Below are positions 51,645 through 60,015 of a DNA stretch of 64,000 nt, one piece after another. Source of the DNA: Cupriavidus nantongensis. Its GTDB lineage: Bacteria > Pseudomonadota > Gammaproteobacteria > Burkholderiales > Burkholderiaceae. The notes beneath the pieces were generated by a model. The model was not told the origin of the DNA, made no database searches, and saw nothing but the letters and a program-made list of their open reading frames with translations. Made by a program: the position numbers and the translations under genes. The number at the start of each line of letters is the position of its first letter. Within the stretch, counting starts at the first letter, position 1. The stretch lies in contig NZ_CP014845.1 in NCBI RefSeq assembly GCF_001598055.1, forward strand, positions 930,001 through 994,000. The letters are read 5' to 3'.

Positions 51645-51893
51645 TCAGGCCGGCGTGGTGTCGGCGCTGGTGTCGGCGCAGGTGTCGGCGCTGGCGACGA
51701 CGCCGGCGCGCGCCTCGGCCATCGCCGCCAGCAGCACGTCGTGGTCGCCGATATGGTTGGCCAGCAGCAGGATCAGCTGCGCGTTGGCAGCCTGGCTCTG
51801 GGCCTCGTCGAGGTCGCGGTGCATCTCGATCAGCGCTTCGTAGAAGTCGTCGGGCCGCGCCAGGTTGGGCTGGGTGTTGAGCGAATTGGGCAT
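51645..51893 (-). CDS. DUF2783 family small protein
   Basis: 82 residues, GGAG six bases before the ATG at 51893. DDFYEALIEMHRDLDEAQS and QLILLLANHIGDHDVL form the helical DUF2783 core, known only as a companion of FAD-dependent aromatic hydroxylases. The C-terminus has a short repeat (SADTCADTSADTT) encoded by three imperfect 12-bp units. It lies 35 bp after the hydroxylase gene and is surely cotranscribed with it. Confidence 0.87.
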   Translation of the reverse strand: MPNSLNTQPNLARPDDFYEALIEMHRDLDEAQSQAANAQLILLLANHIGDHDVLLAAMAEARAGVVASADTCADTSADTTPA

Positions 51894-51928
51894 GGCTATC
51901 TCCGTGGGGCAGGGCTGGCGCACGTTGG

Positions 51929-53671
51929 TCAGGCGGCCATGCGGCCCGGCTGCGGTGCGCGCAGGTCGGCGCCGGTGGCGCGCGCCAGCGCGGCGCGGAT
52001 CGCGGCCGGGTCGGGACGGTGCCAGCGCGCGCACACATGCTGGTCCGGACGGACCAGGTAGCAGGTGCCGGGCGCGGCGCCGTAGCGCGCCGCCGCCAGG
52101 CCTTCGTCGTCGCGCAGCACGGTGGCGTGGGTACAGGTCATGGGCGGCTGCGCGGCGTCGGTGACATAGACCAGCTGCAGCGGCGTGCCGGCCTGCTTCA
52201 GCGCGGCCAGGTCCGCCAGCGTGCCGGCATCGATGGCCTCCGGACTGCCGAACACCAGCAAGGTGAAATCGCCGCCGAGATACGACAGCAGCCAGCCGGC
52301 GCCGTCCACGCCGGACACCGGCGCATCGCAGCAGACCGCACCCGGCACCAGCTTGCCGCCTGCATCCGGGGCGGCGTCCCGGGTGTTCAGCGGCGAGTCG
52401 TGCAGCACCGCTGGCACCGACAGCCTGCCGCTGTTGACCAGGCCGCGCGCGAACGCATGGCGCCTCGACAGCGCCAGCACCGCGTCGCGGAACACGCGGC
52501 TGGCGGCGCTCTTGGGCGTGATGAAGTCGGTCGAGCGGGTGGAATTGCGGATGTTCTCGTCGGCGGCGAATTCGCGCTCGCTGGCGTAGGTGTCGAGCAG
52601 CCGGTCGCAGGCATGGCCCTGCAGCACGTAGGCCAGCTTCCACGCCAGGTTCTCGGCGTCCTGGACGCCGCTGTTGGCGCCGCGTGCGCCGAACGGCGAG
52701 ACCCCGTGCGCGGCATCGCCGGCGAACAGGATATTGCCGTGGCGGAAGCTGTCCATGCGCTGGCAGGAGAAGGTGTAGACGCTGACCCACTCCAGCTCGA
52801 ACTTCACGTCCTTGCCCAGCAGCGCCTGCACCCGCGGGATCACGCGCTCGGGCGATTTCTCCAGCACCGGGTCGGCATCCCAGCCCAGCTGGAAGTCGAT
52901 GCGCCAGACATTGTCCGGCTGGCGGTGCAGCAGCACCGACTGGTGCGGGTGGAAGGGCGGGTCGAACCAGAACCAGCGCTCGGCCGGGAAATCGGCCTCC
53001 ATCTTCACGTCGGCAATCAGGAAGCGGTCGCGGAAGGTGCGGCCCTTGCTGTCCAGGCCCAGCAGCTTGCGCATCGGGCTGCGCGAGCCGTCGGCGGCCA
53101 CCACATAGCGTGCGGCCAGCGGGTAGCAGCCGTCGGGGGTCTCGATGGTCAGCACCACGCCGGCGTCAGGTGCGCGGCGGCTTTCCACGCCGACCACCTT
53201 GTTGCGCCAGCGGATCTCGATATTGGGCAGCGCCTGCGCGCGCTCCAGCAGGTAGCCTTCGAGGTAGTACTGCTGCAGGTTGATGAAGGCCGGGCGGCGG
53301 TGGCCGCTCTCGGGCAGCAGGTCGAAGCTGTAGACCTGCTGGTCGCGCAGGAACACCCTGCCGACATGCCAGCGCACGCCCTTGTCGACCATGCGCTCGC
53401 CGCAGCCGAGGCGGTCGAAGATGTCGAGCGTGCGCTTGGAAAAGCAGATCGCGCGCGAGCCGGTGGACAGCGTGCAGTCGTCGTCCACCAGCACCACGCG
53501 CACGCCGCGTTGCGCCAGGTCGATGGCGGTGGCCAGCCCCACCGGGCCGGCGCCGACCACGACCACCGGATGCACCGCCGCGGGCGCGGCCTCGGCGGAT
53601 TGGCCGGCGCGCTGCTGTTCCGCGCAGGGCTGGTATGCGAACGTCAGCCGCTGGTAGTCGATGCTGCTCAT
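51929..53671 (-). CDS. FAD-dependent aromatic hydroxylase (MhpA-like)
   Basis: 580-residue flavoprotein monooxygenase of the FAD_binding_3 family. GAGPVGLATAIDLAQRG at about 40-56 is the Rossmann motif, YVVAADGSRSPMRKLLG the DG motif, and NILFAGDAAHGVSPFGARGA the GD motif with FAD ribityl contacts. A C-terminal thioredoxin-like region (about 460-575) matches 3-(3-hydroxyphenyl)propionate hydroxylase and related enzymes. ATG 53671 follows GGAGGAGAC. It hydroxylates an aromatic acid using NAD(P)H and oxygen; which one is not determinable. Neighbours: DUF2783, MFS, MBL-fold protein, and divergent IclR regulators. Confidence 0.92.
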   Translation of the reverse strand: MSSIDYQRLTFAYQPCAEQQRAGQSAEAAPAAVHPVVVVGAGPVGLATAIDLAQRGVRVVLVDDDCTLSTGSRAICFSKRTLDIFDRLGCGERMVDKGVRWHVGRVFLRDQQVYSFDLLPESGHRRPAFINLQQYYLEGYLLERAQALPNIEIRWRNKVVGVESRRAPDAGVVLTIETPDGCYPLAARYVVAADGSRSPMRKLLGLDSKGRTFRDRFLIADVKMEADFPAERWFWFDPPFHPHQSVLLHRQPDNVWRIDFQLGWDADPVLEKSPERVIPRVQALLGKDVKFELEWVSVYTFSCQRMDSFRHGNILFAGDAAHGVSPFGARGANSGVQDAENLAWKLAYVLQGHACDRLLDTYASEREFAADENIRNSTRSTDFITPKSAASRVFRDAVLALSRRHAFARGLVNSGRLSVPAVLHDSPLNTRDAAPDAGGKLVPGAVCCDAPVSGVDGAGWLLSYLGGDFTLLVFGSPEAIDAGTLADLAALKQAGTPLQLVYVTDAAQPPMTCTHATVLRDDEGLAAARYGAAPGTCYLVRPDQHVCARWHRPDPAAIRAALARATGADLRAPQPGRMAA

Positions 53672-53730
53672 GCTTGTGTCTCCTCCACCTGAAATGCTTT
53701 GTTGTGCGATGGCTTGCCGGGGTGCCGTCG

Positions 53731-54690
53731 TCAGTCCTGCAGCGCGGCCCACATTTCCTGGTCGCGCTGGGCGGTCCAGATGCGCGGGTGGCGCATGCCG
53801 CTGGCCTCGTCGTAGGCGCGCGAGACATCGAACGGCAGGCAGTGCTCGTAGATAAAGACGTGGCCGAACTTCGGGTCCATGGCGCGGCGCGTGTGCGCCA
53901 TCGCGGCCTTCAGGTCGAGCTTTTCCGCCACCGCTTCCTGGCCCGCGGTGAACAGCGTGGTGACGAAGTCCTTGGTGTAGGCGATGCCCTTCTTCACTTC
54001 ATCGGGCGTGGTCAGCGCGGGGCCGCGGCCGGGCACCAGCTTCTCGGGGTTTAGCGCCTGCAGCGCGTCGAGCGTGGCCGGCCATTCGGCCAGTTGCGCG
54101 TCGCCGCAGTAGCAGGCGGCGTCGTATTCGACCAGGTCGCCGGAGAACAGCACCTTCTGCTGCGGCAGCCAGACCACGGTGTCGCCCTTGGTATGGCCAG
54201 AGCCCAGGTGGGCGATGCGCACTTCCAGCTTGCCGAGGAACAGCGTGATCTCCTTGTCGAACACCAGCGTCGGCCAGGTCAGGCCGGGCACCGTCTCGAC
54301 GCCGGCGAACAGGCGCGGGAAGCGTTCAATCTCGGACTTCATGTCGGCCTCGCCGCGCTCGACGATCATCTCGTAGGTGCCGCGGCTGGCGATGATCTGC
54401 TGCGCGCCCTCGGCAAAGTACGCCGACGCGCCCAGCACGCGCACCGCGTGGTAGTGCGACAGCACCACGTACTTGATCGGCTTGTCGGTGATGGTGCGGA
54501 TACGCGCGATCAGGTCCTGCGCCATCGCCGGCGTGGCCGTGGTGTCGACGATCAGCACGCCGTCATCGCCGATCACCACGCCGGAGTTGGGATCGCCCTC
54601 GGCGGTATAGGCCCACGCGTTCTCGGACAGCTGGGTGAAGGTGATCTGCTTGGCTTCCAGGTCGGCCTGCGATGCGAATGCCTTGGACAT
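53731..54690 (-). CDS. MBL-fold protein with altered metal motif
   Basis: 319 residues with the metallo-beta-lactamase fold: AYTAEGDPNSGVVIGDDGVL and LIVDTTATPAMAQDLI open the sheet, then VVLSHYHAVRVLG, GSGHTKGDTVVWLPQQKVLF and SGDLVEYDAACY. The canonical HxHxDH metal motif is reduced to H79-x-H81-x-V83-R84, so the Asp and third His of the motif are lost. The usual fourth ligands (His in GSGHTKGD, Asp in SGDLV) are kept. One metal site or another chemistry is expected. ATG 54690 begins the run leading into the hydroxylase gene (59-bp gap). Confidence 0.85.
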   Translation of the reverse strand: MSKAFASQADLEAKQITFTQLSENAWAYTAEGDPNSGVVIGDDGVLIVDTTATPAMAQDLIARIRTITDKPIKYVVLSHYHAVRVLGASAYFAEGAQQIIASRGTYEMIVERGEADMKSEIERFPRLFAGVETVPGLTWPTLVFDKEITLFLGKLEVRIAHLGSGHTKGDTVVWLPQQKVLFSGDLVEYDAACYCGDAQLAEWPATLDALQALNPEKLVPGRGPALTTPDEVKKGIAYTKDFVTTLFTAGQEAVAEKLDLKAAMAHTRRAMDPKFGHVFIYEHCLPFDVSRAYDEASGMRHPRIWTAQRDQEMWAALQD

Positions 54691-55002
54691 GGCGTCTTTT
54701 CCTTTTGTGGGCAGGGCAAGACGGCGCGGGAATGGCCGCAAACGCATGCGGCGTGGCACTGGCTGTCTCGCCCCCGTTCGTATGGATTTCCGGATGTCGC
54801 ACGGCCGGGTGGGCCGTGTCGCGACGGGGTAATGCCATCTTAGGAAAGGTCGGCAAATTAATCAATAGCTAAATGATTAGCCTATGACAAATAATTAAAG
54901 AGGCGAACCGGCGGTGGATTTGAGCTTGGGGTAAACCCGCGCGCGGCGGGTTCGGGGAGGCGTTCGATTAATATCCGGTTTTTCCGAACACACAGGACGC
55001 TG
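54691..55002. promoter_or_regulatory. Divergent promoter region with IclR-type inverted repeat
   Basis: 312 bp between the MBL operon (minus) and the IclR pair (plus). An AT-rich island at 54855-54899 contains TAATCA-N9-TGATTA (54859-54879), a perfect inverted repeat of the size IclR dimers bind, plus further ATTAAT/AATTA stretches. This is the likely operator for one or both IclR proteins and the divergent catabolic operon. No gene is seen here. Confidence 0.6.
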
Positions 55003-55854
55003 ATGGCCAGACCCAGGGCGGGGACAGCGGTAACGCCGGCGGGCGCAACGGCTGCGCGTGCCGACAAGGCGCAGCGCGGCATCCAGAGCGTGGAGGTGGG
55101 CGCGCGCCTGCTCGCGGCGCTGGCCGCGGCGCGCGTGCCGATGCCGCTGGCGGCGCTGGCCGACGTGGCGCAACTGGCGCCGGCGCAGGCGCATGCCTAT
55201 CTGGTCAGCCTGGCGCGGCTGGGCCTGATCAAGCGCGATCACTTGTCCGGCCGCTACGAGCCCGGACCGCTGTCGCTGCGCCTGGGCCTGCTGCACCTGG
55301 AGCAGGACGCCGCCTGGCGCGCCGCGCTGCCGCGCGCGGACGCGCTGGCGCAGGCGCTGGGCTGCAGCGTGGCGATCTGCCTGGCCGGGCCGCAGGGGCC
55401 GACCATCGTGCGCTATGTGCCGGCCACCGTGCCGCTGCACGTCAACCTGCACGTAGGCACGGTGATGGCGCTGGCGGCCACCGCCACCGGCCGCGTGTTC
55501 TGCGCGTTCCAGCCGCCGGCGCAGTGGCAGCCGTTATGGCAGGCGCAGCAGCCGGATGCCACCGCGGCGGACCTGGCGGCGTTCAGCGCCAGGCTGGCGG
55601 AAATCCGCGCGCGCGGCATCGAGCGCAGCATCGATGCGCCCAGCCCGGCCGTCAGCAGCCTCAGCGTGCCGGTGCTCGACGGCGCCGGCGCGCTGCGGCT
55701 GGTGCTGACGCTGGTGGGATCGACCGGTGCCATCGACGTCGACTGGCACGGCGCGGCGGCGCGGGCGTTGCTGGCCGCGGGTGCGGAGATCGGCGCGGAG
55801 ATCGGCACGGAGCCTGGCGCGGCTGCGCGCGAACCGAACGGTGAACAGGCATGA
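55003..55854 (+). CDS. IclR family transcriptional regulator 1
   Basis: 283 residues. The winged helix-turn-helix is at about 20-80 (QRGIQSVEVGARLLAALAAA, then LAALADVAQLAPAQAHAYLVSL) and the effector GAF-like domain at about 95-265 (CSVAICLAGPQGPTIVRYVP, HVNLHVGTVMALAATATGRV, PSPAVSSLSVPVLDGAGAL). It diverges from the MBL-hydroxylase operon and probably controls it in response to an aromatic substrate. ATG 55003; stop overlaps the start of a second IclR gene (ATGA), so the two are coupled and may form a heteromer. Confidence 0.9.
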   Translation: MARPRAGTAVTPAGATAARADKAQRGIQSVEVGARLLAALAAARVPMPLAALADVAQLAPAQAHAYLVSLARLGLIKRDHLSGRYEPGPLSLRLGLLHLEQDAAWRAALPRADALAQALGCSVAICLAGPQGPTIVRYVPATVPLHVNLHVGTVMALAATATGRVFCAFQPPAQWQPLWQAQQPDATAADLAAFSARLAEIRARGIERSIDAPSPAVSSLSVPVLDGAGALRLVLTLVGSTGAIDVDWHGAAARALLAAGAEIGAEIGTEPGAAAREPNGEQA

Positions 55855-56690
55855 GCGGCATGAGCGACGTGAGCGAAACCCCGCAGGACCCCGACGGCGG
55901 CAAGCCGCAGCGCGGCATCCAGTCGCTCGACAGCACCGGCCAGTTGCTCGGCGCGCTGGTGGCCGCGGGCCGGCCGCTGCCGCTGCGCGACCTGGCGCTG
56001 GCCGCGGGCATGCCGGCGGCCAAGGCCTTTCCGCACCTGGTCAGCCTGCAGAAGACCGGGCTGCTGGCGCGCGATGCCGCCGGCAACTACCGGTGCGGGC
56101 CGCTGGCGCTGGAACTGGGGCTGATCGCGCTGCAGCGGCTGTCGCCGACGCGCGAGGCCGAGCCGGAAGTGATCGAGCTGGCCGGGTCCACCGGCCTGAG
56201 CGTGGCGATGGCGGTGCTGGGGCCGCTGGGGCCCACCGTGGTGCGGCTGGAAGAATCGGCGCGGCCGCAGCATGTCAGCCTGCGCGTGGGCACGGTGCTG
56301 TCGCTGGTCCATACCGCGATTGGCCGCACCGTGGCGGCGCACCTGCCGGCCAACGTGCTGGCGGGCCTGCTGCGCAACGATGCGCTGCGCATGGCGGGCG
56401 CCGCTGCCGAGCAGGTGCTCGGGCCCGGTGGCAAGCTGGCGCCGGCCTATGCCGCGCGGCTGGCGCAGGTGCGCGCGGCGCGCATCGACAATGCGCTGAG
56501 CCATCCGGTGCCGGGCATCGACACGCTGGCGGCGCCGGTGTTCGACCACACCGGCAGCCTGGCGCTGGTGATCGCGGTGATGGGTTCCAGCGGCAGCTTC
56601 GACAGCGGCACCGAAGGCGCCACCGCCGCGCTGCTGCGGCAGGCGGCGGCACGGCTGTCGTGGCGCTTCGGCGCGCCGGAGGCGGGCTGA
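55851..56690 (+). CDS. IclR family transcriptional regulator 2
   Basis: 279 residues, paralogous to the preceding regulator throughout: PQRGIQSLDSTGQLLGALVAA and LAAGMPAAKAFPHLVSLQKTG form the DNA-binding domain; VAMAVLGPLGPTVVRLE, HVSLRVGTVLSLVHTAIGRT and HPVPGIDTLAAPVFDHTGSL the effector domain. The ATG at 55851 overlaps the first gene's stop. It converges on the Bug receptor gene, with stops 10 bp apart. Tandem IclR pairs are uncommon; different effectors or heteromerisation are possible. Confidence 0.9.
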   Translation: MSGMSDVSETPQDPDGGKPQRGIQSLDSTGQLLGALVAAGRPLPLRDLALAAGMPAAKAFPHLVSLQKTGLLARDAAGNYRCGPLALELGLIALQRLSPTREAEPEVIELAGSTGLSVAMAVLGPLGPTVVRLEESARPQHVSLRVGTVLSLVHTAIGRTVAAHLPANVLAGLLRNDALRMAGAAAEQVLGPGGKLAPAYAARLAQVRAARIDNALSHPVPGIDTLAAPVFDHTGSLALVIAVMGSSGSFDSGTEGATAALLRQAAARLSWRFGAPEAG

Positions 56691-56700
56691 GAGTGCCTTG

Positions 56701-57681
56701 TCAGTTGTCGAGCTTGATGTTGGCGGACTTGATCAGGCCGTCCCATTTCTCGTACTGCGCGCGGATATAGCTGCCAAACTGTGCCGGCGTAGCGGGGAAG
56801 GGCACCGTGCCCTGGCTGGCCAGCCTGGAGGCCAGGTCCGGCTGCTTCAGCGCGGCGACGATCTCGCCGTTGAGGCGGTCGATCACGGCCCTGGGCGTGC
56901 CCGCCGGCGCCGCCACGCCGAACCATGCGGTCAGCTCGTAGCCGGGCACGCCGGCGGCGGCCAGCGTCGGTACGCCGGGCAACTGCTCGGACGGCTTCTG
57001 CGTGGTCACCGCCAGCGCGCGCACGCGCTTGTCGCGGATATACGGCAGTGCGGTGGAGACGCTGTCGAACATCATGGTGATGCGCCCGCCGATCAGGTCG
57101 GTCATGGACGCGGCGCTGCCCTTGTACGGAATATGCGTGATATCGACGCCGGCCAGGTGCGTGAACAGCTCGCCCGCCAGGTGCGACGACGAGCCGTTGC
57201 CGAACGAGCCGTAGGTCAGCTTGGCCGGCTCCTTGCGCGCCAGCGCCAGCAGTTCCGGCACGGTGCGCGCCGGCACGCTGGGATGCACCACCAGCACATT
57301 GGGCAGGTAGGCGACCGACGCCACCGGCGCGAAGTCCTTGAGCGGGTCGTAGCCCGGCTTGTCATAGAGGCTCTTGTTCACCGCGAGCGAGCCGAAGGTG
57401 CCGAACAGCAGCGTATAGCCGTCGGCCGGGGCCCGCGCCACCGCGATCGCCGCCAGGTTGCCGCCGGCGCCGGGGCGGTTTTCGATCACCACCGGCTGCT
57501 GCAGCCGTGCCGACAGCGCGTTGCCGATCTCGCGCGCCAGCAGGTCGGTGGCGCCGCCCGGCGGGAACGGCACCACCAGCCGCACCGGCTTGTCGGGGTA
57601 GTCCGCCAGCGCGGTCCCCGCGGCGGTGGCCGCGCATGCAAACAGCAGCCCCATGGCCGCACGCCTGATCCAACCCTGCAT
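56701..57681 (-). CDS. Bug-family (TctC) periplasmic solute receptor
   Basis: 326 residues. Signal peptide MQGWIRRAAMGLLFACAATA ending near ALA (about residue 24), then the TctC hallmark YPDKPVRLVVPFPPGGATDLLAREI, followed by VVIENRPGAGGNLA, YTLLFGTFGSLAVNKSLYD, LTYGSFGNGSSSHLAGELF and DITHIPYKGSA. These proteins bind carboxylates in the periplasm; betaproteobacteria carry very many and most lack cognate TctAB genes nearby, as here. AAGGAG lies before the ATG at 57681. The neighbourhood suggests an aromatic or organic acid ligand, but this is not shown by sequence. Confidence 0.93.
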   Translation of the reverse strand: MQGWIRRAAMGLLFACAATAAGTALADYPDKPVRLVVPFPPGGATDLLAREIGNALSARLQQPVVIENRPGAGGNLAAIAVARAPADGYTLLFGTFGSLAVNKSLYDKPGYDPLKDFAPVASVAYLPNVLVVHPSVPARTVPELLALARKEPAKLTYGSFGNGSSSHLAGELFTHLAGVDITHIPYKGSAASMTDLIGGRITMMFDSVSTALPYIRDKRVRALAVTTQKPSEQLPGVPTLAAAGVPGYELTAWFGVAAPAGTPRAVIDRLNGEIVAALKQPDLASRLASQGTVPFPATPAQFGSYIRAQYEKWDGLIKSANIKLDN

Positions 57682-57793
57682 CGCTGTCTCCTTTCCTTGA
57701 TCTGTTGCGATGGAACGGGCGTCAGTGTGTCGCAGCGGCGGCGCGCGCGGGTTCGGGATTGGCGAAGGTCGGGTTCGGCCGGATGCGCGCCGC

Positions 57794-59767
57794 TCAGCCA
57801 GGCTGGCGCAGCCGCGCGATGGTGCTGAACAGGGTTTCCAGCTCCACCGGCTTGACCAGGTGCGCATCGAAGCCGGCGGCCTCGGTTTGCTGCCGGTCCG
57901 TGGGCTGGCCGAAGCCGGTCAGCGCGACGAAGCGGGTCGCTTCGGTGCCCGCCACGCCGCGCATCGCGCGCACCACCTCGAAACCGTCCATGCCCGGCAT
58001 GGCCAGGTCGATCAGCGCGATATGCGGACGGCAGCGCGGCGCCACGTGCAGGGCCTCGGAGCCGTCGTAGGCGATGGTCACCTCGTGGCCGCACATCTCG
58101 AGCAGCATCGCCAGGCTGTCGGCGGCGTCGCGGTTGTCGTCGACCAGCAGGATGCGCTGCACCTGCAGGTCGGCCTTGTCCTGGCCGGCGGCGGGCAGGG
58201 CGGCGTGGTGCGCATCGTCGGACCGGCGCGCGGCCGGCAGCGGCAGCCGTACCGTGAAGGTGCTGCCCAGCCCCGGCCCGGCGCTGCTGGCCGCGATGGT
58301 GCCACCGTGCAGTTCCACCAGCGAGCGGCACAGCGACAGCCCGATGCCCAGACCGCCTTGCACATCGGTGCCTGGCCGGCTCTCCTGCACGAACAGCTGG
58401 AAGATGTCGTCGAGCGCATGCGGCGAGATGCCGCGGCCCTGGTCTGTCACCCGGATTTCCAGGGTACGGTTCTGCACCGCCGTGGCGATCGTCACCACCG
58501 TGCCCGGCGGTGAAAACTTCGACGCATTGAGCACCAGGTTCTGCAGCACCTGCACCAGCCGGGTCTTGTCTGCATCCATGCGGATGGTGCCGGGCGCGCC
58601 CTGCACATCGACGCGCTGCGACTTGGCATCGAGCGCCGGGCGCGCGCCCTCGATCGCCAGCGCAAGGATCTCGTCGAGTTCCACCGGCGCGGTACGCAGC
58701 TCGATGCGGCCGGAGGTGATGCGGCCGATATCGAGCAGGTCGTCGACCAGCCGGCTCAGGTGCGTCACCTGGCGCTCGATCAGGGCCAGGCTCTGGTTGG
58801 CCAGCGCGCCGTCGCCCGGGGCCAGCCGCATCGCGGTCAGCGCGCTGCGCACCGGCGCCAGCGGATTGCGCAGCTCATGCGAAAGCGTGGCCAGGAACTC
58901 GTTCAGGCGCTGGCTGGAACGTTCCAGCTCTTCGCGGCGGCGCCGTTCGCTCATGTCTCGCGTGACCTTGGCAAAGCCGCGCAGCGCGCGCGAATCGTCG
59001 TAGACGGCGGTCAGCGTGACATTGGCCCAGAACAGCGAGCCGTCCTTGCGCACGCGCCAGCCCTCGTCCTCGATGCGCCCGGCACGCCGGGCCAGGTCCA
59101 GGTGCCGCGCCGGCTTGCCGGCGGCAATGTCTTCCTGCGGATAGAACAGCGAGAAATGACGGCCGATGATCTCGTCGCGGCGGTAGCCCTTGATATAGGA
59201 CGCGCCTGAGTTCCAGCTGACGATATGGCCGCCGGGATCGAGCATGAAGAGTGCGTAGTCCTTGACCCCCTCGACCAGCAGGCGCAGCGATTCCTCGCTC
59301 TGGCGCAGCGCCTCGGCGGCGCGGCGCTGCTCGGTCAGGTCGCGCGTGACCTTGCCGAAGCCGATCAGCCGGCCGTCGGCGTCGCGCAGGGCGGTGATGA
59401 TGACGTTGGCCCAGAAACGGCTGCCGTCCTTGCGCACGCGCCAGCCCTCGTCCTCGAAGCGGCCCAGTTCGGCGGCGGCTTTCAGTTCGGCGTCGGGCCA
59501 GCGCCGGGCCACGGCATCGGGCGTATAGAAGTGCGAAAAGTGCTTGCCCAGGATCTCCTCGCGCCGGTAGCCCTTGATGCGCGCCGCGCCCTTGTTCCAG
59601 CTGGACACATGGCCACCCTCGTCGAGCGTGAAGATGGCGTAGTCCTGCACAGCTTCCACCAGCGTCCGGTAGAGGGTATCCGCGGCGAGCGGAAGGTCCG
59701 GGCCGCCGGCGTCGGGGGTGCTGGCGTTGCCGGCTAGCGGCTGCGAATCGTGGGGGCGTTTTGTCAT
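57794..59767 (-). CDS. Soluble PAS-PAS hybrid histidine kinase
   Basis: 657 residues with no TM segment. Two tandem PAS-PAC sensor modules at about 33-150 and 164-280 are close copies (SSWNKGAARIKGYRREEILG and VSWNSGASYIKGYRRDEIIG; EDEGWRVRKDG in both). HisKA at about 285-350 has H297 (LSHELRNPLAPVR); the HATPase has N415 region LNASKFS, DQGRGIS and GGLGIGLSL; a receiver domain at about 537-655 has D587 (ALIDLAMPGMDGFEVV). It lacks an Hpt domain, so it may signal to itself or to a partner elsewhere. The FNR-type regulator diverges from it across 248 bp. ATG 59767; no clear ribosome site. Confidence 0.93.
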   Translation of the reverse strand: MTKRPHDSQPLAGNASTPDAGGPDLPLAADTLYRTLVEAVQDYAIFTLDEGGHVSSWNKGAARIKGYRREEILGKHFSHFYTPDAVARRWPDAELKAAAELGRFEDEGWRVRKDGSRFWANVIITALRDADGRLIGFGKVTRDLTEQRRAAEALRQSEESLRLLVEGVKDYALFMLDPGGHIVSWNSGASYIKGYRRDEIIGRHFSLFYPQEDIAAGKPARHLDLARRAGRIEDEGWRVRKDGSLFWANVTLTAVYDDSRALRGFAKVTRDMSERRRREELERSSQRLNEFLATLSHELRNPLAPVRSALTAMRLAPGDGALANQSLALIERQVTHLSRLVDDLLDIGRITSGRIELRTAPVELDEILALAIEGARPALDAKSQRVDVQGAPGTIRMDADKTRLVQVLQNLVLNASKFSPPGTVVTIATAVQNRTLEIRVTDQGRGISPHALDDIFQLFVQESRPGTDVQGGLGIGLSLCRSLVELHGGTIAASSAGPGLGSTFTVRLPLPAARRSDDAHHAALPAAGQDKADLQVQRILLVDDNRDAADSLAMLLEMCGHEVTIAYDGSEALHVAPRCRPHIALIDLAMPGMDGFEVVRAMRGVAGTEATRFVALTGFGQPTDRQQTEAAGFDAHLVKPVELETLFSTIARLRQPG

Positions 59768-60015
59768 GGGATGGGTTGGCGACGTGCCGGCGCTGCCGGC
59801 GCATCGGGTCCTGATGGTGCGGTAAGGATACGCCTGCTTGCGCTTCGCCGGCACCTTCCCGGTCGGCCAAGTGCAGCACGGACGCCCCGGCAGGCCGGCG
59901 CACGGCAAGGTCGGACGCTTCCGTGCCGGGAATCAGAATGTACGGATTGTCTGGCCAGGGCGGCTCCATAGAATGGACGCACGAGGTTCTCAAGGTCTCA
60001 CAGCCCACAGCGCCG

